Source of the DNA: Pelolinea submarina
Lineage (GTDB): Bacteria; Chloroflexota; Anaerolineae; Anaerolineales; Anaerolineaceae
Direction of reading: 5' to 3'
Assembly (NCBI RefSeq): GCF_003966975.1
Contig: NZ_AP018437.1
Coordinates: forward strand, 186,001-250,000
DNA: 64,000 bases
The notes below the pieces were generated by a model, which was not told the DNA's origin, made no database searches, and worked only from the letters and a program-made list of their open reading frames with translations. Of the stretch, positions 25,726 through 33,346 are shown piece by piece. The number at the start of each line of letters is the position of its first letter. Position 1 is the first letter of the stretch. A program made the translations under genes and the position numbers.

Positions 25726-26589
25726 ATGGTCAATAAAAAAGCTCTTGGGGTATTTTTAGGTATCACCTTCGGTACCACTTTGTTGATAGTCATCACAGCC
25801 CGACTATTGGGCTTAACATTGTTCGACACGCCTGCTGCCATTTCGCAGATGGTCATCGGGGTTGCCATGTTCATCCCGGCCAGCGCGGCCCTGATCACGC
25901 AGCATTGGGTGCTGAAGAAACCGCTGAAGGAATTGGGGTTCAAATTCGGCCCGGCGCGAGCCTACCTGAAGACCTACGCCGTCATCCTGCTGCTGTACGC
26001 AATGAATTACGGCCTTACCTGGCTCTTCCTCAGCAAGCCGGATTTCAGCCTGTCGAGCTTCATGGCACAGTACAGCATGAGCGGTGCGCTCCCAATTCCG
26101 GCGCCGGCCATGATCGCGGCCCTGAGCGCCATGACCTTGGTAGGTTCTCCGCTGGCAAACATGATTCCCTCGCTGGGCGAGGAGCTGGGTTGGCGCGGAT
26201 TCCTGCTGCCGGCCCTTGAGCCGCTGGGAAAAGCAAAAGCTGCCCTACTGTCAGGCATGACCTGGGCGCTGTGGCACACACCCATGATCCTGCTGCTGGG
26301 TTTCGGCTACGGGCATCAGGCCTGGCCGGGAGTTTTACTGCACTTCACACTGATAACAAGCCTGGGTATTTGGATGGCCGCGGTGTGGTTCAAGACGCGC
26401 AGTACCATGCTGGCGGCTTTCATGCACGCGGTCTTCAACGCCAACGCTTACGGCGTGGGGAGCATGCTGTTTATCTCCGACAGCAAGCTGGTCATCGGTG
26501 CTATCGGAGTGGTTAACACGGTCCTTTTCCTGTGCCTGGGAATCTTTTCCTATATTCGCCTAAGAACGCAGGAAAAAGAAACTACATAA
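25726..26589 (+). CDS. CPBP-family intramembrane metalloprotease
   Basis: A 287-residue protein with about eight hydrophobic helices. The CPBP (Abi) motifs are visible: EELGWRGFLLPAL (Glu-Glu-x3-Arg), WALWHTPMIL with the motif His, and the later HAVFNANAYG with a further His/Asn. Bacterial members are putative Rce1-like proteases linked to peptide processing or self-immunity. ATG 25726 was chosen; TATACA lies eight bases before it. The 3' end overlaps the convergent membrane-protein gene by eight bases. Confidence 0.88.
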   Translation: MVNKKALGVFLGITFGTTLLIVITARLLGLTLFDTPAAISQMVIGVAMFIPASAALITQHWVLKKPLKELGFKFGPARAYLKTYAVILLLYAMNYGLTWLFLSKPDFSLSSFMAQYSMSGALPIPAPAMIAALSAMTLVGSPLANMIPSLGEELGWRGFLLPALEPLGKAKAALLSGMTWALWHTPMILLLGFGYGHQAWPGVLLHFTLITSLGIWMAAVWFKTRSTMLAAFMHAVFNANAYGVGSMLFISDSKLVIGAIGVVNTVLFLCLGIFSYIRLRTQEKETT

Positions 26590-27223
26590 AGCGCGCGAAC
26601 TTGACCATCCAGCGCGTAATGAAATATTCGACAACTACTAATCCCAGCCCGCCAAAGGCGGAATAGGTCAGGATGCGTTCACGGCTGAGAGCGTGCTCCA
26701 ACTTAAGCATGCCCTGGACGTTGGCGGCAATGGTCGGCTCAAAGTAGGCGACCATCCAACTGGCCAGGCAGACCAGTGCCATCACGCCCGCCGCGAAAAG
26801 CGCGGTGCGCCTGGCAGCCTGTTCCACCTCAGTCTTTTCTTTGTTGGCATAACGCAGGCACAAGCCCACGTAATACCCGCCGATCAAACCCATGAAGAGG
26901 TTCAACAACGGCATGCCCATAAAAAAGCCGAACATACAAACAGAATAGAACAGGTAGAAAACGACAAACCAGCCCACCGGCAGGCTATAGGCCTTGCGCA
27001 CCCAGCGCCGCAGGAAGAAGATGTCAATCAATAACCCCAGTACCAGCCCGCCCAAGGCAAAATACTTCACATTTTCTTCTGTTGTGATGGCCAGACTGCC
27101 CCACCAACCCAGCAAAAAAAATACGATGATCGGCAGCACGCCAACCAACAACAACAGGAATAATCTTTCAGTGCCTGCCAGAAGGCTGTCGACACTATTG
27201 AATTTCTGTTTTTGTTTCGCCAT
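26582..27223 (-). CDS. Multi-pass membrane protein, unknown
   Basis: A 213-residue protein with about six hydrophobic segments. It opens with a polar, Lys/Gln-rich tail and the first helix LLLLVGVLPIIVFFLLGWW. No family was recognised. It follows the LysE-type gene by eight bases on the minus strand and converges on the CPBP gene. Confidence 0.65.
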   Translation of the reverse strand: MAKQKQKFNSVDSLLAGTERLFLLLLVGVLPIIVFFLLGWWGSLAITTEENVKYFALGGLVLGLLIDIFFLRRWVRKAYSLPVGWFVVFYLFYSVCMFGFFMGMPLLNLFMGLIGGYYVGLCLRYANKEKTEVEQAARRTALFAAGVMALVCLASWMVAYFEPTIAANVQGMLKLEHALSRERILTYSAFGGLGLVVVEYFITRWMVKFARFM

Positions 27224-27231
27224 TCAACACC

Positions 27232-27870
27232 TCACATTTGAAGATATGCCTGCAGGATAAAATACAGCCCAAAGCCGATAATAGCCAGCGCGGCAATTTT
27301 ATTGATAGTTTGGATAATCGACTGGTTCAAACGCCGGCGTGACAAGTTTACCAGCATACTCAACCCCAGCCACCACAACGCCGAACCCAGGAAAACGCCC
27401 AATACCAGCATGAAAGCCGAGAAACGATAGGCCGACGCAGCCTGCACGCCAAAACCGCTGAAGATGGCAATAAAGGCAAAGATTGTCAATGGATTGCTGA
27501 GTGTCAGTGCCAGAGTGGAAAAGAAATCGCCGATCAAGCTGGAGTTCTCCCGCACTTCTGCCGCCTGGGCTGGTTCACTGCGCATCGTAGAAATACCCAG
27601 GCAAATCAGGAAACCGCCGCCCAACAAACGCAGCCAGAACTGCTGCCCAACCAAAAAATCAGCGACCAAAGTCAAACCGGCAGCCGCGATGCTGCCATAG
27701 ATGACATCCGCCATGGCTGCGCCCAATCCACTGACCAGGCCGGCTTTAAATCCGCGTTCCAGCGTGCGGCGAATACACAACAAAGCAACCGGCCCAACCG
27801 GCGCGGCAATGGAAAAACCAAGCAGCAAGCCCTGTAATAGAATACGCCAATTCTGCATGGGAACAGACAT
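27232..27870 (-). CDS. LysE-family amino acid exporter
   Basis: A 212-residue protein with six predicted helices. The N-terminal motif GFSIAAPVGPVALLCIRRTLERGFKAGLVSGLGAAMAD is the LysE/RhtB signature, and TLSNPLTIFAFIAIFSGFG is the fourth-helix motif. It should export an amino acid or derivative across the membrane. It follows the GNAT gene almost directly (two bases after its stop codon), so the two are translationally linked. Confidence 0.88.
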   Translation of the reverse strand: MSVPMQNWRILLQGLLLGFSIAAPVGPVALLCIRRTLERGFKAGLVSGLGAAMADVIYGSIAAAGLTLVADFLVGQQFWLRLLGGGFLICLGISTMRSEPAQAAEVRENSSLIGDFFSTLALTLSNPLTIFAFIAIFSGFGVQAASAYRFSAFMLVLGVFLGSALWWLGLSMLVNLSRRRLNQSIIQTINKIAALAIIGFGLYFILQAYLQM

Positions 27871-27872
27871 CG

Positions 27873-28331
27873 CTATTGCGCCTGAAGGCTCTTCTCCAAT
27901 ACCAGACCGTCTTCTCCGTTGCGATAGTAGCGCGACCAGATATCCACCTGGTGGTAGCCCATTTTTTCGTAAAGGTGCAGCGCAGCCTGGTTGTTACGAC
28001 GCACAGTCAGCTTGACTACCGGCATACCCATCTGCTCTTCACAGTTGCTCAGCAGATCAAAGCCGATGCCTTTGCTTCGCCACGCCGGCAGCACACCCAG
28101 CGTGAGGATCCAGCCGGTTTTTTCGCTGCGGCGCGGGTCGCCGGCGATAAAACCGACCATTTCGTTGGCCACCACAGCTTTAATGCGCACCACGCCCGGA
28201 AAGGTCAGCACGCCCATCAGCTCCATTAAGGGCCAGGCATCCTGGTCGAAGCATACTTTTTCAAGTGCACTTAAAGCAAACAAGTCCCGCCAGTTCGCCG
28301 ATTGAATATTGTAGATGGAAGTTGCATTCAT
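27873..28331 (-). CDS. GNAT-family N-acetyltransferase, RimI-like
   Basis: The 152-residue acetyltransferase has the acetyl-CoA motif LGVLPAWRSKGIGFDLLSNCEE and the RimI-like C-terminal RRNNQAALHLYEKMGYHQVD. An earlier in-frame ATG at 28346 overlaps a TATAAT box (28345-28350, minus strand), so translation should start at 28331, preceded by GCGGAAAT. The substrate is unknown; RimI relatives acetylate protein N-termini. It heads a three-gene minus-strand operon with the LysE-type exporter and a membrane protein. Confidence 0.83.
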   Translation of the reverse strand: MNATSIYNIQSANWRDLFALSALEKVCFDQDAWPLMELMGVLTFPGVVRIKAVVANEMVGFIAGDPRRSEKTGWILTLGVLPAWRSKGIGFDLLSNCEEQMGMPVVKLTVRRNNQAALHLYEKMGYHQVDIWSRYYRNGEDGLVLEKSLQAQ

Positions 28332-28373
28332 TGGATTTCCGCCCATTATAAATGCATCTTACACACTTTTTAC

Positions 28374-28401
28374 TTGACAGTATCCCAAACTGATATACAA
28401 T
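28374..28401 (+). promoter_or_regulatory. Promoter of the riboflavin-transport operon
   Basis: TTGACA (28374-28379) and TACAAT (28396-28401) with a 16-base spacer lie just before the FMN riboswitch, placing transcription start near 28408. Confidence 0.7.
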
Positions 28402-28406
28402 CAGGA

Positions 28407-28542
28407 CGATTTCCTTCGGGGCAGGGTGCGGGAACTTGGTTCCCAATTCCCGATCGGTGGTGATAACCCACAAGCGCTGAGATGCGCAGATCCGGTGCAA
28501 TTCCGGGGTCGACGGTATAGTCCGGACATTAAAGAAGGTTAT
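28407..28542 (+). promoter_or_regulatory. FMN riboswitch (RFN element)
   Basis: The conserved RFN blocks occur in order: CTTCGGGGCAGGGTGCGGGA, TTCCCGATCGGTGGTGATA, GATCCGGTGCAATTCCGGGG, TCGACGGTATAGTCCGGA. They are closed by P1 CCTTC (28413-28417) with GAAGG (28534-28538). A strong terminator follows at 28557. FMN binding should favour termination and shut off the ABC genes. Confidence 0.95.
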
Positions 28543-28556
28543 ATTTTTTTAAACGC

Positions 28557-28590
28557 GCCCCGAAACAAGTTTTGTTTCGGGGCTTTTTTT
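28557..28590 (+). terminator. Riboswitch-linked intrinsic terminator
   Basis: The perfect stem GCCCCGAAAC / GTTTCGGGGC (28557-28566 and 28574-28583) is followed by seven T, located between the FMN aptamer and the first transporter gene. It is the expression platform. Confidence 0.9.
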
Positions 28591-28603
28591 ATGGATCAGA
28601 TCA

Positions 28604-29377
28604 ATGGAATTAAGTAAAAAGTCCAATCGAAAAATCAAACAATTAAGCGTCATCATCACCCTGCTGCTTTTCCTGTCGATATGGGAAGGGTTGGTGCTGG
28701 TGTTCGATCTGCCGGCATTCATTCTGCCCTCGCCTTTGCAGGTGGGCCAGCGGTTTGCCAGGGCTATCTCCGACGGTTCTCTGCTGGAGAACAGCCTGGC
28801 CACCATCTTTGAAGTATTCAGCGGATTGGTCAGCGGTGTGTTCTTTGCCACTTTGCTGGGGTATATCCTGGCCAAATCCACTTTCCTGGAAAATATATTA
28901 CAGCCCTTTTTGGTAGCCAGCCAGGCCATCCCCACAGTGGCTATCGCCCCGTTGTTGGTGATCTGGTTCGGATCGGGAATTTTTTCCAAGGTATTGATCT
29001 GCGCCCTGATCGTGTTTTTCCCGGTGCTGGTCAACACCATCGTTGGACTGCGGGCCGTACCGGAGAATTTACGCGACTTGATGCGCTCGCTCAAAGCAAC
29101 TCCCTGGCAGATGTTTCGTCTGCTGGAACTGCCGGCTGCAATGCCGGTGCTGCTTGGCGGGCTGCGTATCGGCGCGACGCTGTCGGTGATCGGCGCCGTG
29201 GTCGGTGAGTTGGTTGGCTCAGACAGCGGGTTGGGATTTCTCATCAACGTTGGCCGCGGCCAATATGATACCGCCCTGGTATTTGTGGGCGTGCTGACAC
29301 TGGTATTCCTGGCGCTGGTGCTCTATTCTCTGGTGCTATGGCTGGAGAAAAAATTGCTGCGCTGGAAGACAAATTAA
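28604..29377 (+). CDS. ribX: Riboflavin-type ABC importer, permease
   Basis: The 257-residue permease belongs to the SsuC/TauC-like binding-protein-dependent family, with six helices and the EAA loop LRAVPENLRDLMRSLKATPWQMFRLLELPAAMPVLLGGLRIG. It lies 14 bases beyond an FMN-riboswitch terminator and is followed by an NMT1-like lipoprotein and an ATPase. That matches RibXY-type riboflavin importers reported in Chloroflexota, so uptake of riboflavin or a related flavin is the best inference. No strong ribosome site precedes the ATG. Confidence 0.85.
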   Translation: MELSKKSNRKIKQLSVIITLLLFLSIWEGLVLVFDLPAFILPSPLQVGQRFARAISDGSLLENSLATIFEVFSGLVSGVFFATLLGYILAKSTFLENILQPFLVASQAIPTVAIAPLLVIWFGSGIFSKVLICALIVFFPVLVNTIVGLRAVPENLRDLMRSLKATPWQMFRLLELPAAMPVLLGGLRIGATLSVIGAVVGELVGSDSGLGFLINVGRGQYDTALVFVGVLTLVFLALVLYSLVLWLEKKLLRWKTN

Positions 29378-29398
29378 AAAAAGGAAGTTTCTAAAACA

Positions 29399-30376
29399 AT
29401 GAAGAAGAAAAGTATTTTGTGGTCAGTTATCCTGTTACTGTTGATGCTCACAGCCTGTGCCAAAGAGCCGGCAATGAGCACGATCAAGCTGCCAGTCGGG
29501 TACATTCCCAACGTGCAATTCGCCCCGCTGTATGTAGCCATTGATAAAGGCTATTATGCCGATGAGGGCCTGGAAGTGGAATTGGATTACAACATGGAAA
29601 CGGATGCCGTGGCGCTGCTGGGTGCCGGCGAATTCCAATTTGCGATTGCCTCCGGCGAGCAGGTGCTGCTGGGCCGTGCGCAGGAATTGCCGGTCGTGTA
29701 TGTCCTGAACTGGTACCAGGATTATCCGGTGGGCGTGGTTGCCAAAACGGAACAGAACATCACCAGCCCGCAGGATCTGGCCGGCAAGAAAATCGGCATT
29801 CCCGGCCTGTATGGTACCAGCTACATTGGTTTCATCGCGCTGCTGAACGCCGGCGGATTGCAGGAAAGCGACGTTACGCTGGACTCCATCGGTTATACCC
29901 AGGTTGAATCCCTGTCCAACGACATGGAGGACGCGGCCGTAATCTACGTTGCCAACGAACCCGCAAAGCTGCGCGCCGAGGGTTACGATGTGAACGTACT
30001 GGCAGTATCCGACTACATCTCACTGGTCGGCAACGGCCTGCTCACCAGCCAGGAAATGATTGAAAAACAGCCGGACGTCGTAGCCGCCATGGTGCGCGCC
30101 ACCTCCAAAGGCATACAGTACACTGCCGCCCATCCGGACGAAGCCTACGAGATCTGCACCAAGTACGTGGATAATCTGGCCTCACTCAGCCCTCAGGAAC
30201 AAGAGCTTCAACGCGCGGTCTTGGACGGCTCCATTGCGCTTTACCAGATGGAGCAGCCCGGATATTCCGATCCGCAGGCCTGGCAGAATATGGATGACCT
30301 GCTGCTGCAAATGGGGCTGATTAGCGAGCCGCTGGACGTCAGCGCCGCTTTCAGCAACGATTTCTTACCGGAATAA
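29399..30376 (+). CDS. ribY: Riboflavin-type ABC importer, binding lipoprotein
   Basis: This 325-residue lipoprotein has a signal peptide ending LLLLMLTACAKEP (lipidated Cys about residue 21) and an NMT1/THI5-like periplasmic-binding fold. It opens KLPVGYIPNVQFAPLYVAID and has GEFQFAIASGEQVLLGRAQ and ITSPQDLAGKKIGIPGLYG. NMT1-like proteins bind pyrimidine/thiamine precursors or other small aromatics. The FMN riboswitch upstream points to riboflavin here, as known for RibY. It lies 21 bases after the permease gene. Confidence 0.87.
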   Translation: MKKKSILWSVILLLLMLTACAKEPAMSTIKLPVGYIPNVQFAPLYVAIDKGYYADEGLEVELDYNMETDAVALLGAGEFQFAIASGEQVLLGRAQELPVVYVLNWYQDYPVGVVAKTEQNITSPQDLAGKKIGIPGLYGTSYIGFIALLNAGGLQESDVTLDSIGYTQVESLSNDMEDAAVIYVANEPAKLRAEGYDVNVLAVSDYISLVGNGLLTSQEMIEKQPDVVAAMVRATSKGIQYTAAHPDEAYEICTKYVDNLASLSPQEQELQRAVLDGSIALYQMEQPGYSDPQAWQNMDDLLLQMGLISEPLDVSAAFSNDFLPE

Positions 30377-30377
30377 G

Positions 30378-31133
30378 ATGAAGATGGATCAGGCCGCCAG
30401 CGTTATCTCCTTGCAGCATATCAGTCAAAATTTCACTGACCAGCATGGTCAGCTGGAGGTTTTGGCCGAAATCCACGCGGACGTCCGGCCGCAGGAATTC
30501 CTGTGCCTGCTGGGACCGTCCGGGTGCGGTAAGACCACCCTGCTGCGATTGCTGGCCGGCCTGATCAAACCGACCAGTGGAGAAATGGTCTTTCCACAGG
30601 GCCACCCGCCCAGCATCGGCCTGGTCTTTCAACAGAGCAACCTGATGCCCTGGCGCACCGTCCTGGATAACATCCTGCTGCCGTTGGAGATGCGCGGCAT
30701 CCCCCACTCCGAAGCACTTGAGCAAGCCCAAGCCCTGATCGAATTGATTGGGCTGGGGGAATTCACACATGTCTGGCCGGATTCGCTGTCCGGCGGTATG
30801 GCCCAGCGCGTGGCTATCGCGCGCGCCCTGATTCAAGACCCCGACCTGCTGCTGTTGGATGAACCCTTCGGCGCCCTGGACGCGCTCACACGCGAAAAGA
30901 TGGGAGCCGAGCTGCTGCGCATCTGGCAGGCCCGCCGCAAGACCGTGGTGATGGTCACGCACTCCATCTCGGAAGCGCTGCTGCTTTCGGACCGCGTGCT
31001 GGTGCTCAGCCAGCGCCCGGCGCACGTCCTGCTGGACTTGACTGTGGATCTTCCCCGTCCGCGCGGAGAGGATGTGCGTTACAGCGAGGAATTTCAACAT
31101 ATGGCCCGGCGGATTCGCAGCGCAATTCAGTAA
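30378..31133 (+). CDS. Riboflavin-type ABC importer, ATPase
   Basis: The 251-residue ABC ATPase has Walker A GPSGCGKTT (about 47-55), Q-loop FQQSNLMPW, signature LSGGMAQRVAIARAL, Walker B LLLLDEPFGALD and switch His in VMVTHSISEAL. It is of the nitrate/sulfonate/taurine subclass that pairs with NMT1-like systems. One base separates it from the binding-protein stop codon. It energises uptake by the two preceding proteins. Confidence 0.92.
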   Translation: MKMDQAASVISLQHISQNFTDQHGQLEVLAEIHADVRPQEFLCLLGPSGCGKTTLLRLLAGLIKPTSGEMVFPQGHPPSIGLVFQQSNLMPWRTVLDNILLPLEMRGIPHSEALEQAQALIELIGLGEFTHVWPDSLSGGMAQRVAIARALIQDPDLLLLDEPFGALDALTREKMGAELLRIWQARRKTVVMVTHSISEALLLSDRVLVLSQRPAHVLLDLTVDLPRPRGEDVRYSEEFQHMARRIRSAIQ

Positions 31134-31207
31134 CAATTCCGTCTTTTTTCCTTCCCAAAATCATAACTTGTGGTTTAATTGCCAGAACAAATTCGAGGGA
31201 GTTGTCT

Positions 31208-31780
31208 ATGCAATTATTAAAAGAACGTGTGATGCAGGAAGGGAAGAACCTGGGTGGCGGCATTCTTAAAGTGGATGCATTCATCAACCACCAGGTCGAT
31301 CCACACCTAATGGATGAGTGCGGCAAAGAATTCGCAAGCCTGTTCGCGGATGTGGGCGCCCAACGCGTGTTGACCGCGGAAATATCCGGTATCGCGCCGG
31401 CCTTGATGACCGCCAAATACCTTAATATTCCTGTGGTGTACGCCCGCAAGAAGAAGCCCGTCACCATGTCCGATATCGTCTACCTGACGGTAGCACCTTC
31501 GCACACCAAAGGTGTGATGACCGAGTTGATTGTAGCTCCCGAATTCCTGCCGCGCGATGAACGCGTTCTGATCATCGACGACTTCCTGGCCAGCGGCGCG
31601 ACCATCTTGGGGCTGGTGCGCCTGACCCAAGCCGCGGGCGCGAAGCTGGTAGGCGTTGGAGCTTTGCTGGAAAAGGAATTCGAAGGCGGCCGTCAGGCAC
31701 TGGCGCCTTACAACATTCCGGTACACTCCCTGGTTTCCATCACATCCATGGAGGATGGCAAACTGGAATTTGCGGATTAG
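31208..31780 (+). CDS. xpt: Xanthine phosphoribosyltransferase
   Basis: A 190-residue type I phosphoribosyltransferase that makes XMP from xanthine and PRPP for purine salvage. The start MQLLKERVMQEGKNLGGGIL is typical of Xpt, the PRPP motif is RVLIIDDFLASGATILG, and YARKKKPVTMSDIVYLT is a family stretch. ATG 31208 is preferred to a TTG six bases earlier; GAGGGAG provides the ribosome site. It lies 74 bases after the transporter operon without a clear terminator between. No purine riboswitch is seen. Confidence 0.93.
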   Translation: MQLLKERVMQEGKNLGGGILKVDAFINHQVDPHLMDECGKEFASLFADVGAQRVLTAEISGIAPALMTAKYLNIPVVYARKKKPVTMSDIVYLTVAPSHTKGVMTELIVAPEFLPRDERVLIIDDFLASGATILGLVRLTQAAGAKLVGVGALLEKEFEGGRQALAPYNIPVHSLVSITSMEDGKLEFAD

Positions 31781-31827
31781 AGAAGAACCCTTCGACAGGC
31801 TCAGGGTTCAGTTTCTCATAATAAAAA

Positions 31828-31857
31828 AAGGCTGAGCATCTCCTCAGCCTTTTATTT
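31828..31857. terminator. Bidirectional terminator
   Basis: The stem AAGGCTGAG / CTCAGCCTT is flanked by an A run on the left and TTATTTT on the right. It serves xpt and the convergent minus-strand gene. Confidence 0.85.
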
Positions 31858-31860
31858 TCT

Positions 31861-32325
31861 TCAGCTTTTTAATTTGACGGGAACGCCCCTGGCTTCCAGA
31901 AAATCCATCGTGACTTGCAGGGATTCGGCATTGGCGAGATACGCAATCAATGCCTGCTGGCGGTCCCGGAAAACGATGTGAACCTTGAAGTAAAAAGGAT
32001 GGCTGGTCCCATGCGCCCATTTTATTTGGTCGTAAGCGGCCGCGCGCTGTCTCTTTATCCTATAGGTAAGCGACTCCGCTTCCAATATGAGTTCGGGATT
32101 CTTTTTATTATGCATCAGGCTGACCTCGCCCAAGCCCTTGAGCCCGCCGTAAATCTCCAGCACCGGTACCCGGATGCTGCCATCCGGCTGGGTGCTGGGT
32201 AATTTTTTGGGTTCCTTTACTTTTTTCTCGTTCCCAATTTTGACGCGCAGCGTGTACAGCGCGTAAGAAGCAAGAAGCACAAGAATAATCGTGATCGTGG
32301 TGATCCATTCAGTTGAGATGTTCAT
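31861..32325 (-). CDS. Membrane-anchored protein of unknown family, paralogue A
   Basis: A 154-residue protein with an N-terminal transmembrane helix (about 8-27), a Lys-rich stretch and a cytosolic or surface domain beginning RVPVLEIYGGLKGLGEVSL. The C-terminal part FRDRQQALIAYLANAESLQ is shared with the neighbouring gene at 32401-32856. No known domain was recognised. The pair appears to be a tandem duplication, with 75 bases between the genes. Confidence 0.68.
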   Translation of the reverse strand: MNISTEWITTITIILVLLASYALYTLRVKIGNEKKVKEPKKLPSTQPDGSIRVPVLEIYGGLKGLGEVSLMHNKKNPELILEAESLTYRIKRQRAAAYDQIKWAHGTSHPFYFKVHIVFRDRQQALIAYLANAESLQVTMDFLEARGVPVKLKS

Positions 32326-32400
32326 ATGTAATTCCGTTTATCCATTCCGACCCATTTTACTCGAAGTGGTGCCCAGCCTTCTCCACAAACGGAAAGTCAA

Positions 32401-32856
32401 CTATCGCACCTCAACGCTATTTTTACGGAAAAAGTCCAATAGTTTGGCGAGGGTTTCCGCGTTCGCCAAGCGCGCGGAAAAGGTCAGGCTGCGGTCGCGG
32501 AAGGTGAACCGGGCTATGTGCAGGAAAAGGAATTTGACCCCGCGCACCGATTCGATCACGCTGTAATCTGCGCTACGGGTGGCGAGCACGCGATATTCCA
32601 TCCAATGGTCATGCAGGGTCAGCCTGGGATAAAGGTTGTTGTCGGAAATGGCGAACAGGCTCCACCCGCGGATGCCGCTGTAGGATTCCAACAAGGGGAT
32701 CTCGACCGCGCCGCCAATTGCAATCACGCTGGGGATCGTCAATTCAGCAGAGTGCGTGAAGACACGGAAACGCCGGCGAAAAACAATATAGAGTACAACA
32801 AAACAAAAAATGAGGATGCTGACGGCAACCGGTTCGAGATAAAAAGATTTGTTCAC
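32401..32856 (-). CDS. Membrane-anchored protein of unknown family, paralogue B
   Basis: A 151-residue protein with one N-terminal transmembrane helix (about 9-27) followed by a basic RRRFR stop-transfer. It shares with paralogue A the order IPLLESYSGIRGWSLF, a mid-domain ARSADYSVIESVRGVKF region, and FRDRSLTFSARLANAETLAK near the C-terminus. Function is unknown. The two are moderately diverged, so the duplication is old. Confidence 0.68.
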   Translation of the reverse strand: MNKSFYLEPVAVSILIFCFVVLYIVFRRRFRVFTHSAELTIPSVIAIGGAVEIPLLESYSGIRGWSLFAISDNNLYPRLTLHDHWMEYRVLATRSADYSVIESVRGVKFLFLHIARFTFRDRSLTFSARLANAETLAKLLDFFRKNSVEVR

Positions 32857-33053
32857 GCTTTGTCCTTTTAACTATTCAGAAGAGATTGTATTCCAATTGT
32901 TTTTTCTTTAAAGCGTAACCGGGAGCGATTTGCTCCCGGTCGGGTCGGATTTAATCCAGCCAGCTTGAAATGGCTTGCCGGATCCCTTGTCCAACGGTTC
33001 GGCGCGGATTCCGCGCTAACCGCTCCTCCCCGATGGGTGTCGAGATCTCATCC

Positions 33054-33146
33054 TCATTGCTCGGATGGCGGTTGCAATCCTAACAAGCTCATGGCTAGAA
33101 ACATAACACTTACAAATCCCACAACGATATTCGGAAAGACAGCCAT
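33054..33146 (-). CDS. Candidate 30-residue membrane peptide
   Basis: On the minus strand, AAGAGGAG stands five bases before an ATG (33146) opening a 30-residue frame: MAVFPNIVVGFVSVMFLAMS then LLGLQPPSEQ. It is one hydrophobic helix with a short polar tail, in the manner of small membrane-protein subunits such as KdpF, though no kdp genes are nearby. A 90-base region rich in hairpins lies directly upstream. Real expression is an inference from the ribosome site and the membrane-helix pattern. Confidence 0.5.
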   Translation of the reverse strand: MAVFPNIVVGFVSVMFLAMSLLGLQPPSEQ

Positions 33147-33149
33147 GGC

Positions 33150-33237
33150 ACTCCTCTTCTTGCCCGGCAGACCGTCCACTGGAATCCCAGTGCGGCGCGG
33201 CAGCCTGCCCGCGGCGGATAAATAGGAATTTATCCTC
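33150..33237 (-). other. Hairpin-rich leader of the 30-residue peptide gene
   Basis: Reading the minus strand 5' to 3': hairpin GGATAAAT-TCCT-ATTTATCC, then CGCGGGCA/TGCCGCG with a bulge, then CCG-CACTGG-GATT-CCAGTG-GA-CGG, and finally the ribosome site. The segment CGGGCAG could alternatively pair with CTGCCGG near the end, offering two competing folds. It does not match a riboswitch class that I recognise. Confidence 0.45.
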
Positions 33238-33294
33238 GATAATAGATGAAAATTCCTTCAATAAAATGAGACAATAATTTGTATATTCTATTAA

Positions 33295-33324
33295 CGCAAA
33301 AATTCGCAAAAAGTTTCGCAAAAT
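33295..33324. repeat. Three helically phased CGCAAAA direct repeats
   Basis: CGCAAAA occurs at 33295, 33305 and as CGCAAAAT at 33317, that is at 10- and 12-base spacing. This is the pattern expected of tandem protein-binding sites on one face of the helix. It lies between the amrS stop and the small-peptide leader. Confidence 0.45.
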
Positions 33325-33346
33325 AAGGGGGATTTTGAGAATTGGT

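Noticed and set aside
28346..28346. ATG at 28346 as the start of the GNAT gene
   Set aside because: It overlaps the TATAAT box of the likely promoter, so a transcript starting there could not contain it; the ATG at 28331 is used.
32918..32941. Hairpin CCGGGAGC...GCTCCCGG as a terminator
   Set aside because: Neither strand has a convincing T run after the stem, so it was not annotated as a terminator.
33016..33321. A 101-residue minus-strand frame across the small-peptide region
   Set aside because: It reads through the hairpin-rich leader in a different frame from the peptide with the strong ribosome site and shows no domain.
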